Assembly (NCBI GenBank): GCA_938075455.1 | Contig: CALJHN010000001.1 | Span: 17,352-81,351 of the forward strand | Source: an uncultured Flavobacteriales bacterium | Lineage (GTDB): Bacteria; Bacteroidota; Bacteroidia; Flavobacteriales_D; Parvicellaceae | Direction: 5' to 3' | Length of the DNA stretch: 64,000 bases | Part shown: positions 1 to 10,309 of the stretch, piece by piece | Position numbering within the stretch: the first letter of the stretch is position 1 | Layout of the letters: every line of letters begins with the position of its first letter | Position numbers and translations under genes: made by a program | The notes under the pieces: model-generated | The model's database searches: none | Told to the model about the DNA's origin: nothing | The model's input: only the letters and a program-made list of their open reading frames with translations

Positions 1-2
1 TT

Positions 3-344
3 GTTGCTACATCATTTGCTGATATTGGTTTTGATGTAGATATCGGATCTCTATTTCAAACACCAAAAGAAGTTGCTAAAAGTGCCATTGAAAATGATGT
101 TCATATTATTGGAGTTTCTTCACTAGCAGCAGGGCATCTTTCCTTAATCCCAGAATTAATGGAAGAACTTAAAAAAATTAACAGAGAAGACATAATGATT
201 ATTGTTGGTGGAGTTGTACCAAAAAAAGATTACCAATTACTTTTTGACATGGGAGTTGCTGCAGTATTTGGTCCTGGTACAGTGATTTCTGAAGCTGCGC
301 AAGATATTATAAAAATAATGTTAAAAGGTTTCTTGAAAAAATGA
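3..344 (+). CDS. Methylmalonyl-CoA mutase large subunit, C-terminal part (partial)
   Basis: The 5' part lies outside the window; the reading frame is open from base 3. The 113 visible residues match the C-terminal cobalamin-binding (B12-binding, Rossmann-like) domain of the large subunit of methylmalonyl-CoA mutase, which interconverts succinyl-CoA and methylmalonyl-CoA. Visible hallmarks are GVSSLAAGH, the GGVVPKKDY loop and GPGTVI near the end. The DxHxxG cobalamin-ligand motif would lie upstream and cannot be checked. The stop overlaps the next start (ATGA), so the two genes are translationally coupled. Assignment to the large subunit rather than another B12-binding protein is by motif recall. 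Confidence 0.9.
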   Translation, partial: VATSFADIGFDVDIGSLFQTPKEVAKSAIENDVHIIGVSSLAAGHLSLIPELMEELKKINREDIMIIVGGVVPKKDYQLLFDMGVAAVFGPGTVISEAAQDIIKIMLKGFLKK

Positions 345-781
345 GTATTAAAAAATCAAAAAAAATAATTCTGAAACAATTGGAATATCCTAGTAAAGTA
401 CTCATTGCTTGGAGAGAAGCTATAGGAGGAAATGTTGAATTTAGAGATTTTTTAATTCGAAGTCCCTATAAGGAATTGGGTATATTTTGTTTTGCTATTT
501 TAAATGATAAAAAATCTAGAAGATGGTTGCTAGATAATAACTATGGTCACTTACTTGCTACCATTGAGGGAATTGAAGGAAAAGATTCTGCATTGGTATT
601 TCTTAAAAAAAATGGATTTGATTTATTATTTCACTTTGCTAGAAGCGCAGACTCTTGGAAAGATTCTCAAATATGGTTGCAAAAAAGGGACAAACTATTA
701 TATGCAATTTCTTTAAAAATAGAATATGTAAAGGACGAAATCGAGTTAAGAAATCAAGATCCACACAAATTAAATCCTTAA
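341..781 (+). CDS. Hypothetical protein coupled to methylmalonyl-CoA mutase
   Basis: A 146-residue soluble protein with no signal peptide or membrane segment. It is rich in Trp, Lys and Leu (for example SRRWLLDNNYGHLLATIEGI) and I do not recognise the family. The start codon overlaps the mutase stop by 4 bp (ATGA), which implies cotranscription and coupled translation. A mutase-related role can only be inferred from this position. It ends 2 bp before the stop of the convergent gene at 784, with no obvious terminator between. Confidence 0.7.
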   Translation: MSIKKSKKIILKQLEYPSKVLIAWREAIGGNVEFRDFLIRSPYKELGIFCFAILNDKKSRRWLLDNNYGHLLATIEGIEGKDSALVFLKKNGFDLLFHFARSADSWKDSQIWLQKRDKLLYAISLKIEYVKDEIELRNQDPHKLNP

Positions 782-783
782 TT

Positions 784-1320
784 TTAGTGTAAAATCTCTA
801 GTATTTCTCCAGCTTCAATAAGATCTTTAGCAACAGAATCTTTTTCTGCTTGGTCTATTTTATTTTCTATTTCTTCAATAGTTTTTGGTGGTTGATTTGA
901 ATTTTCATTATGAGTTGAATCTAAGGCATGAACTTCAGAAGAGTGGGATTCTTCTTCGTGACTTTCTTCACCACTCATTGTCAAATAAAAGCCAAAACCA
1001 GTACCACATAACGACAATATAAGACCAACTACTATAAATAGTTTCTTTTTACTCTTTTTAGGAGTTAAATCTTCAGAATTAGATTCCAAAACTGATTCTA
1101 TTTCTTCTAGATTATCATTGGAACTAATATGTTTATTAACAGGAGGAGAAAGATCTTTAACTTTTAATTTTTTAGGTCCTCCTTTAGCATAAATCTCTTC
1201 CAATCTAGCCATAACAGCATCTTCATCTCCTCTAAATGTTCTGGTTATTTTTTTGGCTAAGTAATAGCGTTCTGGATCGTTTTTTAAGAAAAAATTTTGA
1301 ACTTTTACTAAATATGACAT
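784..1320 (-). CDS. Hypothetical single-pass membrane protein
   Basis: A 178-residue protein of unknown function. Residues 1-60 are basic and soluble-looking. One hydrophobic helix at about residues 93-113 (KKLFIVVGLILSLCGTGFGF) is followed by a highly acidic, Ser/His/Glu-rich tail with EEIENKIDQAEKD. There is no N-terminal signal peptide, so an N-in topology with a short extracytoplasmic acidic domain is likely. It is convergent with the gene ending at 781 and about 60 bp downstream of the DUF2797 gene on the same strand. Confidence 0.65.
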   Translation of the reverse strand: MSYLVKVQNFFLKNDPERYYLAKKITRTFRGDEDAVMARLEEIYAKGGPKKLKVKDLSPPVNKHISSNDNLEEIESVLESNSEDLTPKKSKKKLFIVVGLILSLCGTGFGFYLTMSGEESHEEESHSSEVHALDSTHNENSNQPPKTIEEIENKIDQAEKDSVAKDLIEAGEILEILH

Positions 1321-1384
1321 AATTGATCTTTTTTTTTAAATATATAAAAACTAATAATAAATAAGTTGTTACTGATTAATTATT

Positions 1385-2197
1385 TCAATATGAAAGTTCT
1401 ATTAAATACCCAGAATGTCTTCTCACATTAAAAACTAAGTCATTTTCAAATAATAAATATTGCCCTTTAATTCCCACTAATTTTTCTTCAATTTCAGGAA
1501 CTTTATCCAAAGTTAAAGACTTTACCTTTTCAGGATATTTTATTACAGGAAAATTAATTTTGTAAAGACTTTCATCTATTACTAGGTACTCTTTAAATTC
1601 TTCATCTACATAAGTGAATAATTCATCTCTAAGAGAAATTAAAGAATCTTCATTTATTTCATTTTGAAGCATTTTTCTCCAGTTGGTTTTATCACTCACA
1701 TGTTTTTTTAATGAAATTTCTATTGCCCCTGCAACTTGTCTATAAGGAACTCTTGCTATGATGAGTGCTTGTATAGCACCTTGGTCAATCCATCGAGTTG
1801 GAATTTGACTTTCTTTGGTAACACCAACTTTATTTCCAGCTGTTTTAGACAAATAAACAATATGGGGCTTCATATGGTGTTCCATTTCCCATTCGTAATC
1901 TCTCAGAGCAACTCCTAAATGAATTTTACTTAGTTCTGGTCTAATAATACTTTCTACTGCCAAAGGAGAGGATTTAAAAGCATCGTAAGACATGCCTTCA
2001 CCATATGCTTTTCTAATTTTTTTCCCCGTAACAACACAATTTATAATTCCAGAAAAAGAAATTTTAATAGTCCTTCCAATTAAATCGTTTAAATTTACTT
2101 TTAAAGACGGAACCGTTGAGTCGTAAAGTGGTAAAGTATACTCCACTTCGTCTTTAAGTTCAGAAAGCATCTTTCTAATATTACCGTAATGGTTCAT
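1385..2197 (-). CDS. DUF2797 family protein
   Basis: A 270-residue cytoplasmic protein that resembles the DUF2797 family by recall. Features fitting that family are the CVVTGKKIRKAYGEGMSYDAF segment, the HLGVALRDYEWEMEH stretch and the KVGVTKESQIPTRWIDQGA block. In my recollection these proteins are widespread but unassigned; the TGKKI region resembles a degenerate zinc-binding loop with a single Cys. The gene lies just downstream of the TPR gene (27 bp gap) on the same strand, so cotranscription with gyrA and the TPR gene is possible. Confidence 0.7.
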   Translation of the reverse strand: MNHYGNIRKMLSELKDEVEYTLPLYDSTVPSLKVNLNDLIGRTIKISFSGIINCVVTGKKIRKAYGEGMSYDAFKSSPLAVESIIRPELSKIHLGVALRDYEWEMEHHMKPHIVYLSKTAGNKVGVTKESQIPTRWIDQGAIQALIIARVPYRQVAGAIEISLKKHVSDKTNWRKMLQNEINEDSLISLRDELFTYVDEEFKEYLVIDESLYKINFPVIKYPEKVKSLTLDKVPEIEEKLVGIKGQYLLFENDLVFNVRRHSGYLIELSY

Positions 2198-2224
2198 AGA
2201 AGAGTATTAAAAATTTGAAGAAAA

Positions 2225-3517
2225 TTATAGGGATTCAAGTTGTTTCTTAATCCTAGAATAGTTTTTCATGTCATCAAGGTTAAAATACAAACTTTTAAGT
2301 ACTTTAAGTGTTGATTTATCATTTGGAGAGAATGCTAAAACCCTCTCCAGTAATGGAATTGCTTTTTTAAGCATTTCATCAGCTTTTTTCATTTCAGTCT
2401 CGTATTTATCACCTGAATAATCTCCAGCTACAGATTTATAAGTAATTGATTGATTATAATATAGAGCACCAAGATTATAATATGCATCTACATAAGTACT
2501 GTCTAATTTAATAGCATTTTCATAACCACTAATAGCTTTATTCATAAATTGAAAAGCAACCCCATGTTTATTTTCATCGTGGTATTTATTAGAAATATTA
2601 TCATAAGTAACTCCAATATTAAAATGTAATATTTTATTAGTTGGATCGGATTCAATGGCGTTTTCAAGAGCTAATTGTGCTTTTTCATTATTGCCTTTAC
2701 TATACCAATAATTAAATTCTTCAATATTTAGAACGTAATCTTTAGGAAATCTTTCTTTTCCTTCTGCAATTATATTTAAAATTAGTTCTTCATCTTTAGA
2801 ATCACTTGCATTAAGTACTCTAATCATAGATTGGTACATCTCTGCGCCCTTACCATAATTATTATCTGCACACATTTTATAATATTTAAAAGCTTCGTCT
2901 GTTTTTTTCAATTTCTCAGATGATAAAGCTGCATTAATCATAGCAAGAGTATCTTTTAGAGATAAAACATTATACATTTCAATAGCCATTTTAAAGGAGC
3001 TAAAAGCATTTTCGTAATTCTTTTTAATAAAATTGTCGACACCAATATTTATAGATTGATTTCTGTAAGTCATCATCTTGTTTTTAATATCTGAAGTCCA
3101 TTGTTTTTTTATGTCTAACTCTAAGCATTTAGAAAAAGAACCAAAGGTAGCTTCCTTCATTTTTTCTTCACCTAAATCAGAAACTTCATTAAAAATTGAG
3201 GCATTGTAGGAAGACATTATCCAGTAATCTAAATAAATTACTCCTCTGTAAAAATGCATTTTAGTTTCGTCTTTGGACTTTACAAATGGAGTTTGTAATT
3301 GTTTAGTGTAAGACTCATCAATTGCTTTTTTTGCTTTTAGTAATATTGGAGTGTTTTTTGCTAATTGAGTAGACCTTAAGGTAGAATCTGGAATTGAAAT
3401 CCATGAGCTATTGTAATTATTTCTAAACTCAGTAGCTGCTTCTGTTAACTGAAGCTTTTGAGCATTCCCAATTAAGGTTAAAATAATTAATTGTCCTAAA
3501 ATAAAGTATTTTTTCAT
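2225..3517 (-). CDS. Secreted tetratricopeptide-repeat protein
   Basis: 430 residues with an N-terminal Sec signal peptide (hydrophobic QLIILTLIGNAQ ending near residue 19), so the protein is exported to the periplasm or outer surface. The mature part is helical with several degenerate TPR units. The clearest are at about residues 290-330 (ALENAIESDPTNKILHFNIG) and 335-365 (YENAIKLDSTYVDAYYNLGA). TPR domains are protein-interaction scaffolds; no enzymatic residues are evident. The start is 10 bp downstream of the gyrA stop on the same strand, so it is probably cotranscribed with gyrA. Confidence 0.8.
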   Translation of the reverse strand: MKKYFILGQLIILTLIGNAQKLQLTEAATEFRNNYNSSWISIPDSTLRSTQLAKNTPILLKAKKAIDESYTKQLQTPFVKSKDETKMHFYRGVIYLDYWIMSSYNASIFNEVSDLGEEKMKEATFGSFSKCLELDIKKQWTSDIKNKMMTYRNQSINIGVDNFIKKNYENAFSSFKMAIEMYNVLSLKDTLAMINAALSSEKLKKTDEAFKYYKMCADNNYGKGAEMYQSMIRVLNASDSKDEELILNIIAEGKERFPKDYVLNIEEFNYWYSKGNNEKAQLALENAIESDPTNKILHFNIGVTYDNISNKYHDENKHGVAFQFMNKAISGYENAIKLDSTYVDAYYNLGALYYNQSITYKSVAGDYSGDKYETEMKKADEMLKKAIPLLERVLAFSPNDKSTLKVLKSLYFNLDDMKNYSRIKKQLESL

Positions 3518-3527
3518 TGTTTATGTA

Positions 3528-6125
3528 TTATTCGTTATCGTTGGTTGAATCATCATTAGATGCTTCCGTTGAAAGATCGCTGGAATCTGTTGGATTATCT
3601 ACAATATCGGTAGTTGAATTTTCAGTTCCTTCTATATTTTCATCTATCAAATCCTCTTCGTCGTCTTTTTCTACTTTTGCAACGGCTGCAATTTGGTCTT
3701 TTCCTTTAAGGTTTATTAATTTAACCCCTTGAGTAGCTCTTCCTTGAGATCTTATATCCGCTACGTGCATTCTTATTGTTAATCCAGATTTATTTATAAT
3801 CATTAAATCATCGTCATCAGTAACGGACTTAATAGCAATTAAATTTCCTGTTTTTTCAGTAACATTAAGCGTTTTAACTCCTTTTCCTCCCCTGTTGGTT
3901 ATTCTGTATATTGGTTCGTTGGTTTCTGGATCATTAAGTAAAGTTCTTTTTCCATATCCATTTTCAGAGACAACCATAATAGTTCTAGAAAAATCTTGAG
4001 CACATACCATTCCAATAACTTCATCTTCCTCAGAAAGCGTAATTCCTCTAACTCCAGATGCAGTTCTTCCCATTGATCGAACTTTAGATTCATTAAATCT
4101 AATAGCTCTACCAGATTTAATTGCCATCAAAATTTCACTTTCTCCATTGGTTAATTTAGCCTCTAGCAATTCATCACCTTCTCTGATTCCTATGGCATTA
4201 ATACCGTTGGTTCTAGGTCTAGAATAAGCCTCTAAACTTGTTTTTTTGATGATTCCTTTTTTGGTACACATTATTATATAATTATTAGAAGTATACTCTT
4301 GATCTTTTAAATCTTTAACAACCACATAACCTTTTACTTTATCGTCTTGTTCAATGTTGATAAGGTTTTGAATAGCTCGACCTTTTGCTGCCTTATTTCC
4401 TTCGGGAACTTCGAAAATACGCATCCAAAAACATTTACCTTTTTCTGTAAAAATTAAAAGCCAGTTATGGTTAGTTGCTACAAATAATTCCTGTAGGAAA
4501 TCTTTATCTCTTGTAGCAGAACCTTTAGAACCAACTCCACCTCTATTTTGTACTTTATATTCGTTAAGGTTAGTTCTTTTAATGTAACCAGCATGAGAAA
4601 TTGTAATTGCAACTTCTTCATTTGGAATTAAATCCTCAATCTTCATTTCATTGGCAGAATATTCAATGATTGATCTTCTTTCGTCACCAAATTTTTTCTT
4701 AACTTCTTCCAATTCAATCTTAATGATATCCATTCTTCTATCTTCTCTTTTAAGAATATCTTTTAAATCTTCGATAACTTTCAATAAATCATTGTATTCT
4801 GCTCTTAATTTATCTTGTTCTAGGCCTGTTAATTGTCTTAATCTCATTTCAACAATAGCTCTAGATTGAAGATCAGATAATTTAAACTTATTCATCAATT
4901 TTTCTCTAGCTTCATCAGGGCTCTTTGACGCTCTAATTAAGGCTATAACCTCATCAATATTATCGGAGGCAATAATTAAACCTTCCAATATATGAGCTCT
5001 ATCTTCTGCTTTTTTAAGCTCAAATTTAGATCTTCTGATTACCACTTCATGTCTGTGGTCTACAAAATGAGCAATTAAGTCTTTTAAATTTAAAACAACG
5101 GGCCTACCGTTAACTAAGGCAATGTTGTTTACTGAGAATGAGGTTTGTAGCGAGGTATATTTGAATAATTTATTTAAAACAACATTAGGAATTGCATCTC
5201 TTTTAATTTCATATACAATTCTCATTCCATTTCTGTCTGATTCGTCCCTAATTTCGGAGATTCCAACAAGCTTCCCTTCATTTACTAAAGCAGCTGTTTT
5301 TTGTATCATATCAGCTTTATTAACTTGATATGGAATTTCAGTTACTATTATTGCTTCTCTATTTTCTCTAATTTCTTCAATAGTGGCTTTTGCTCTCATA
5401 ACAATTCTGCCCTTCCCTTCATGAAAAGCATTTTTCACACCTTCGTATCCGTAAATAGTACCTCCAGTAGGAAAATCAGGAGCTTTAATGTATTCCATTA
5501 ATCCATCTATATCAATTTTCTTGTTGTTAATATATGCTATAGTACCATCTATAACTTCTGTTAAATTATGAGGAGCCATATTTGTAGCCATACCAACTGC
5601 AATTCCTGAAGATCCATTTACTAATAAGTTAGGTATTCTAGTTGGCAGCACTGATGGTTCACTAAGAGAATCATCAAAATTGGGAGAAAAATCGACTGTA
5701 TCCTTTTCTAAATCTGAAAGCAATTCTTCAGCAGTTCTTTTAAGTCTTGCTTCAGTATATCGCATGGCAGCAGGGCTATCACCATCAACAGAACCAAAAT
5801 TACCTTGACCATCCACAAGTGGATATCTTAAAGACCAATACTGAGCCATCCTCACCATAGTGTCATAAACAGAAGAATCACCGTGTGGGTGGTATTTACC
5901 CAAGACATCTCCAACAATTCTAGCTGATTTCCTAAAAGAACTATTAGATCTTACACCAAGTTCAAGCATTCCATAAAGAACTCTTCTGTGAACGGGCTTC
6001 AAACCATCTCTTACATCGGGTAGTGCTCTAGATACAATAACCGACATTGAATAATCAATGTAAGCTGTCTTCATTTCATCCTCAATACTAACAGGTATTA
6101 TCCTTTCACCACTCTCTTCACTCAT
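3528..6125 (-). CDS. gyrA: DNA gyrase subunit A
   Basis: 865 residues, normal length. It is the breakage-reunion subunit of DNA gyrase, which introduces negative supercoils with GyrB. The N-terminal topoisomerase domain is canonical. The catalytic Tyr is residue 123 within [10 protein letters not shown], and the quinolone-determining region carries Ser84 and Asp88 (equivalent to E. coli S83 and D87), the susceptible-type residues. The C-terminal beta-pinwheel contains a GyrA box of the form NRGGKG, with Asn for the usual Gln, plus NRGGVGSKG. An acidic Ser/Thr/Asp/Glu tail follows over the last 50 or so residues, as in many Bacteroidota. Confidence 0.98.
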   Translation of the reverse strand: MSEESGERIIPVSIEDEMKTAYIDYSMSVIVSRALPDVRDGLKPVHRRVLYGMLELGVRSNSSFRKSARIVGDVLGKYHPHGDSSVYDTMVRMAQYWSLRYPLVDGQGNFGSVDGDSPAAMRYTEARLKRTAEELLSDLEKDTVDFSPNFDDSLSEPSVLPTRIPNLLVNGSSGIAVGMATNMAPHNLTEVIDGTIAYINNKKIDIDGLMEYIKAPDFPTGGTIYGYEGVKNAFHEGKGRIVMRAKATIEEIRENREAIIVTEIPYQVNKADMIQKTAALVNEGKLVGISEIRDESDRNGMRIVYEIKRDAIPNVVLNKLFKYTSLQTSFSVNNIALVNGRPVVLNLKDLIAHFVDHRHEVVIRRSKFELKKAEDRAHILEGLIIASDNIDEVIALIRASKSPDEAREKLMNKFKLSDLQSRAIVEMRLRQLTGLEQDKLRAEYNDLLKVIEDLKDILKREDRRMDIIKIELEEVKKKFGDERRSIIEYSANEMKIEDLIPNEEVAITISHAGYIKRTNLNEYKVQNRGGVGSKGSATRDKDFLQELFVATNHNWLLIFTEKGKCFWMRIFEVPEGNKAAKGRAIQNLINIEQDDKVKGYVVVKDLKDQEYTSNNYIIMCTKKGIIKKTSLEAYSRPRTNGINAIGIREGDELLEAKLTNGESEILMAIKSGRAIRFNESKVRSMGRTASGVRGITLSEEDEVIGMVCAQDFSRTIMVVSENGYGKRTLLNDPETNEPIYRITNRGGKGVKTLNVTEKTGNLIAIKSVTDDDDLMIINKSGLTIRMHVADIRSQGRATQGVKLINLKGKDQIAAVAKVEKDDEEDLIDENIEGTENSTTDIVDNPTDSSDLSTEASNDDSTNDNE

Positions 6126-6203
6126 AATCTAAATTTTTAGTTTTTTTAAGATAAACGAAAGTATCATTTCTTTAAGAATAATTACAAGTTTTTTGTCAAA
6201 CAT

Positions 6204-6259
6204 TTATCCACAAAAACATGTGCGAAAAGCAGATATTATGAACAATTAACAAAATTGTT
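6204..6259. promoter_or_regulatory. gyrA/clpC divergent region: perfect DnaA box and inverted repeat
   Basis: The 194-bp region between the divergent gyrA and clpC genes contains TTATCCACA at 6204-6212, a perfect match to the bacterial DnaA box. An inverted repeat with 7-bp arms (AACAATT, 5-bp spacer, AATTGTT) lies at 6241-6259. DnaA boxes can regulate gyrase or mark replication-linked control. A single box does not make an origin, and no cluster of boxes, dnaA or dnaN gene is present. The inverted repeat could be an operator for clpC. Confidence 0.4.
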
Positions 6260-6304
6260 GTTGATTAAATTTGAAACGAATGTTTTAAATATGAAAAACA
6301 ATAT

Positions 6305-6312
6305 TAATTTTG
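6305..6312 (+). promoter_or_regulatory. Minus-7 box of clpC
   Basis: TAATTTTG matches the Bacteroidota sigma-A minus-7 consensus TAnnTTTG exactly. It ends 7 bp before the clpC ATG at 6320, so transcription would begin at or very near the start codon, giving a leaderless or near-leaderless mRNA. A clear minus-33 element is not obvious. Confidence 0.5.
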
Positions 6313-6319
6313 ATAAAAT

Positions 6320-8872
6320 ATGGACGCTAAATTTTCACCTAGAGTTAAAGAAGTTATAAGTTACAGTCGCGAAGAAGCCTTAAGATTGGGCCATGACTAT
6401 ATAGGAGTTGAACATCTTTTACTGGGCATAATTAGAGAAGGAGAAGGAGTTGCAATGAAAATGATTGAATCCTCTGGAATAAATTCTAAAGAATTGAGAA
6501 AGAAACTTGAATCAAAACTAGATTCTGGACAAATTTCTGAACTTAAAAGCTCAGGAAATATTCCACTTTTAAAACAAGCTGAAAAAGTTTTAAAAATAAC
6601 TTACTTAGAAGCAAAACTATTTAAAAGTAATATGATTGGAACTGAACATTTGCTTTTATCTATTTTAAAAGAGGACAACAATATTGCTTCATCTCTTTTA
6701 AAAGAACACAATTTAAATTATGAGTCTATCAAAGAAGAATTAGATATTATGATGGAGTCTGGTTACAAGCCGGAATCTCTTCCAGAATCTAAATATCCTG
6801 AATCTGCAGATGAAGAGGATATGGATAAAGAAGATAGCTTTTCTAGTAGTGGTCCTAAAAAAACTACTGATAGCAAATCTAAAACACCAGTTTTAGATAA
6901 TTTTGGACGAGATTTAACCAAATTTGCAGAAGACGATAAATTAGATCCAATTGTAGGAAGAGAAAAAGAAATTGAACGAGTTTCCCAAATACTTTCCAGA
7001 CGAAAAAAGAACAACCCACTTTTAATTGGGGAACCTGGAGTTGGTAAATCTGCTATTGCAGAAGGTCTAGCACTAAGAATTACTCAAAGAAAAGTTTCCA
7101 GAGTACTTTTTAATAAAAGAGTAATTTCTCTTGATCTTGCTTCTTTAGTTGCAGGGACAAAATATAGAGGACAGTTTGAGGAAAGAATGAAGGCGGTAAT
7201 GAGTGAATTAGAAAAGTCCCCAGATATTATTTTATTTATTGATGAAATTCATACTATAGTAGGCGCTGGTGGAGCTTCTGGGTCATTAGATGCCTCTAAC
7301 ATGTTTAAACCTGCTCTTGCAAGAGGAGAACTTCAGTGTATAGGAGCAACTACTTTAGATGAATATAGACAATTTATTGAAAAAGATGGGGCTTTAGAAA
7401 GACGTTTTCAAAAGGTACTGGTTGATCCTACAAGTATTGAAGAAACTCTTCAAATTTTAGAAAATATAAAAGAGAGATACGAAGACCATCACAATGTAAA
7501 ATACTCTTCAGAGGCTATTAAATCCTGTGTCAATTTAACTGAAAGATATATTTCAGATCGTCACCTTCCAGATAAAGCGATTGATGCTTTAGATGAGGTT
7601 GGTTCAAGAGTTCATATTACTAATATCAATGTTCCTGAATCAATTATAACTATTGAAAAAAATATTGAGAATGTAAAAGAACTAAAAAATAAGGTAGTTA
7701 GAAGTCAACAGTACGAAGAAGCAGCTAGGCTAAGAGATTCAGAAAGAAAATTGAATGAAGAGCTTGACAATGCTAAAATCAAGTGGGAAGAAGAAAGCAA
7801 AACCCATAGACAAGAAGTTACAGATGAAGATGTAGCTGAAGTTGTAGCTATGATGACTGGGATACCTGTTCAAAAAGTTGCTGAAAAAGAAAGTGGGAAA
7901 TTAATGAAAATGGTGGATTCTATGAACGGAACTGTCATTGGACAGAACGAAGCCATAACTAAAGTGGTAAAAGCTATTCAAAGAAATAGAGCTGGCTTAA
8001 AAGATCCAATTAAGCCTGTAGGTTCTTTTATATTTCTTGGTCCTACTGGAGTAGGTAAAACACAATTATGTAAAGTTTTAGCAAAATATTTATTTGACAG
8101 TGAAGAAGCACTAATTAGAATAGATATGAGTGAATACATGGAGAAGTTTGCAGTATCGAGATTAATTGGAGCTCCTCCAGGATACGTAGGATATGAAGAA
8201 GGAGGTCAACTAACAGAAAAAGTAAGAAGAAAGCCCTACTCTATTATTTTACTTGATGAGATTGAAAAAGCGCATCCTGATGTTTTTAACTTATTGCTAC
8301 AAGTCCTTGACGATGGAAAAATGACAGACAGTTTAGGAAGAAATATAGATTTTAAAAATACTATAATCATTATGACTTCTAATATTGGTGCCAGACAACT
8401 ACAAGATTTCGGAACTGGAGTTGGATTTGGCACTAAAACAAGAACTGAAAATGATCAAGAAAATATTAAGGGAGTTATTCAAAGTGCACTTAAAAAAGCA
8501 TTTGCTCCAGAATTTCTTAATAGAATTGACGACGTAGTTATATTTAATTCTTTAGATAAAAAAGATATTCTAAAAATAATAGATATAGAATTGGAAAAAT
8601 TATTTAATCGAATAAACTCTCTTGGATACAAAGTCGAATTAACAAAGAATGCTAAAGCATATATTGCTGAAAAAGGCTTTGATGAAAAGTACGGTGCAAG
8701 ACCACTAAACAGAGCAATTCAAAAATATATTGAAGATCCTTTAGCAGAAGAAATTATCCAAAAAAAGATAAAAGAAGGAGATGTAATTAAGATTGATTTC
8801 GACAAAAAGAATGAAGAAATTATTGTTATTCTAGAAAATATTAAAAAGAAATCAAAATCTAATAAAGATTAG
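6320..8872 (+). CDS. clpC: ATP-dependent Clp protease ATP-binding subunit ClpC
   Basis: 850-residue class I Clp/Hsp100 unfoldase that feeds substrates to ClpP. Domain order: double Clp-N repeat (residues 1-150), AAA1 with Walker A GEPGVGKS near residue 236 and DEIHT Walker B, a UVR-like motif near 455-475 that identifies ClpC rather than ClpA or ClpB, then AAA2 with Walker A GPTGVGKT near 574, followed by the D2-small domain. The ATG is preceded closely by a perfect minus-7 box. The 3' end overlaps the convergent rhomboid gene by 4 bp. Confidence 0.96.
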   Translation: MDAKFSPRVKEVISYSREEALRLGHDYIGVEHLLLGIIREGEGVAMKMIESSGINSKELRKKLESKLDSGQISELKSSGNIPLLKQAEKVLKITYLEAKLFKSNMIGTEHLLLSILKEDNNIASSLLKEHNLNYESIKEELDIMMESGYKPESLPESKYPESADEEDMDKEDSFSSSGPKKTTDSKSKTPVLDNFGRDLTKFAEDDKLDPIVGREKEIERVSQILSRRKKNNPLLIGEPGVGKSAIAEGLALRITQRKVSRVLFNKRVISLDLASLVAGTKYRGQFEERMKAVMSELEKSPDIILFIDEIHTIVGAGGASGSLDASNMFKPALARGELQCIGATTLDEYRQFIEKDGALERRFQKVLVDPTSIEETLQILENIKERYEDHHNVKYSSEAIKSCVNLTERYISDRHLPDKAIDALDEVGSRVHITNINVPESIITIEKNIENVKELKNKVVRSQQYEEAARLRDSERKLNEELDNAKIKWEEESKTHRQEVTDEDVAEVVAMMTGIPVQKVAEKESGKLMKMVDSMNGTVIGQNEAITKVVKAIQRNRAGLKDPIKPVGSFIFLGPTGVGKTQLCKVLAKYLFDSEEALIRIDMSEYMEKFAVSRLIGAPPGYVGYEEGGQLTEKVRRKPYSIILLDEIEKAHPDVFNLLLQVLDDGKMTDSLGRNIDFKNTIIIMTSNIGARQLQDFGTGVGFGTKTRTENDQENIKGVIQSALKKAFAPEFLNRIDDVVIFNSLDKKDILKIIDIELEKLFNRINSLGYKVELTKNAKAYIAEKGFDEKYGARPLNRAIQKYIEDPLAEEIIQKKIKEGDVIKIDFDKKNEEIIVILENIKKKSKSNKD

Positions 8873-9528
8873 TCTTCTAAATTTTGATCCCAAAACCCAT
8901 CTAAATCGTCTGATTCAATACCTAATTCTTCCTCAATTTCCCATTGTGTTTTCTTTTTAATAAAAGAAGCATTTTCCTTCCTAAAATATCTAGACAACAC
9001 TACTCCTACTATTGCTCCAGAGAGATGACTTTCAAAACTGATTTTCCAATCGTATGGAAATATTCCCCAAATCATACTTCCGTAAATGAATACCACAAGC
9101 AATGCGACTGTAAGTAATCTTGAATCTTGTCTAAAAACACCACTAAAAAATAAAAAAAATAATTGACTATAAATAACTCCACTAATACCAATATGAAAGG
9201 AACTTCTGCCAAATATCCAAACACTTAATCCTGTTATAATCCAAGAAAAAAATAAAACCCTCCAAGCAATAGGACGGTAAAAGTAAAACATTGCCCAAGT
9301 GAGTATTAAAAAAGGAACAGAGTTATTAATTAAATGATTATTATCAGATGAAGAATGAACTAAAGGAGCAAATACTATTCCCCATAATCCATCTAGAGTT
9401 CTTGGAAAAACACCAAGTTTGTATAAATTTAGATCGTAATGGATATTTGAAAAATGAACCAACCACAAAAAAAATAAAAAGAATAAAATCAAATAATGTT
9501 TTAAAAAGATATTATAAAAATCTTTCAT
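8869..9528 (-). CDS. Rhomboid family intramembrane serine protease
   Basis: 219-residue polytopic membrane protein with about six hydrophobic segments. The catalytic dyad is visible: Ser116 in the GISG motif (helix 4) and His168 in SHLSGA (helix 6). The helix-2 motif HLINN (His65, Asn69) supplies the oxyanion residues. Rhomboids cleave transmembrane substrates; the substrate is unknown. The C-terminal 35 residues are charged and cytosolic. It lies directly downstream (1 bp) of the TerB/DnaJ gene, and the two are probably cotranscribed with htpG. Confidence 0.9.
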   Translation of the reverse strand: MKDFYNIFLKHYLILFFLFFLWLVHFSNIHYDLNLYKLGVFPRTLDGLWGIVFAPLVHSSSDNNHLINNSVPFLILTWAMFYFYRPIAWRVLFFSWIITGLSVWIFGRSSFHIGISGVIYSQLFFLFFSGVFRQDSRLLTVALLVVFIYGSMIWGIFPYDWKISFESHLSGAIVGVVLSRYFRKENASFIKKKTQWEIEEELGIESDDLDGFWDQNLED

Positions 9529-10308
9529 CTATTTTATTGCCCTCTCTTTTTTCAAATGTTGGTAAGCTTCCTGAATTTTTTGAAATTTCTTTTTAGCTGC
9601 TTTCTGCTGTTCTTCTCCTAGTTGATTGAATTTATCTGGATGGTGTTTTACTGCCATTTTACGATAGGCCTTTTTAATCTCATTATTACTAGCTGAATCA
9701 TCAATACCCAATATTTTATAGGAACTAGAAACATCCTTGTAAAAAAGAGATTTAATTTGTTCAAATTCTATTTTTGAAATTCTAAAGTAAGAAGCAATTT
9801 TTTGAATTACTTTCATTTCAGAGTCTGAAACATTTCCATCGGCCTGTGCAATACCAAATAGATATTGAATAAGAAGAGACCTTTGTCTTAAAGGCATACT
9901 ATTGTTTATTGTATTACATATCTCAATAAGTACAAAATTCTTTTTTAATATATCCTTAAAATCACTTATGTATTTTGCTGAAAGTTGGGGAGAAAATTGC
10001 TGTCTGAAAAAGTCTTTCACATAATCTAATTCAGATTTTAAAATTTTTCCGTCTGCCTTCATTACTGCTCCAGAAAGAATAAGAAGTGCTGTAGCAAAGT
10101 CATTTTGAGTAATCCTTGAAGAATAATAACTGGCATCATTCGAATAGGAACTTCCTCTAAATTTATAAGAACCAGAAGATCTAGAATTGTTGGAACTAAA
10201 CTTGTCAAAACTAGAACCAATAAAGTATCCTAGAAATGCACCAAATAAGCTTCTTGTTGCAAAAAAACCAAATACTGCACCTACTAAACCTCCAATTCCT
10301 ATTGACAC
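9529..10308 (-). CDS. TerB-like and DnaJ-domain co-chaperone (DjlA-type)
   Basis: 259 residues. The N-terminal 25-30 residues are Gly-rich and hydrophobic (GGLVGAVFGFFATRSLFGAF), likely a membrane anchor. The middle (about residues 75-180) is a TerB-like helical domain with ALLILSGAVMKADGKILKSE and the repeat IAQADGNVSDSEM, acidic metal-binding-type loops. The C terminus is a J domain with the HPD motif (KHHPDKF) that stimulates DnaK ATPase. The architecture is that of DjlA. It sits between htpG (1 bp away) and the rhomboid gene, so this is a chaperone-related operon. Confidence 0.9.
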   Translation of the reverse strand: MSIGIGGLVGAVFGFFATRSLFGAFLGYFIGSSFDKFSSNNSRSSGSYKFRGSSYSNDASYYSSRITQNDFATALLILSGAVMKADGKILKSELDYVKDFFRQQFSPQLSAKYISDFKDILKKNFVLIEICNTINNSMPLRQRSLLIQYLFGIAQADGNVSDSEMKVIQKIASYFRISKIEFEQIKSLFYKDVSSSYKILGIDDSASNNEIKKAYRKMAVKHHPDKFNQLGEEQQKAAKKKFQKIQEAYQHLKKERAIK

Positions 10309-10309
10309 T

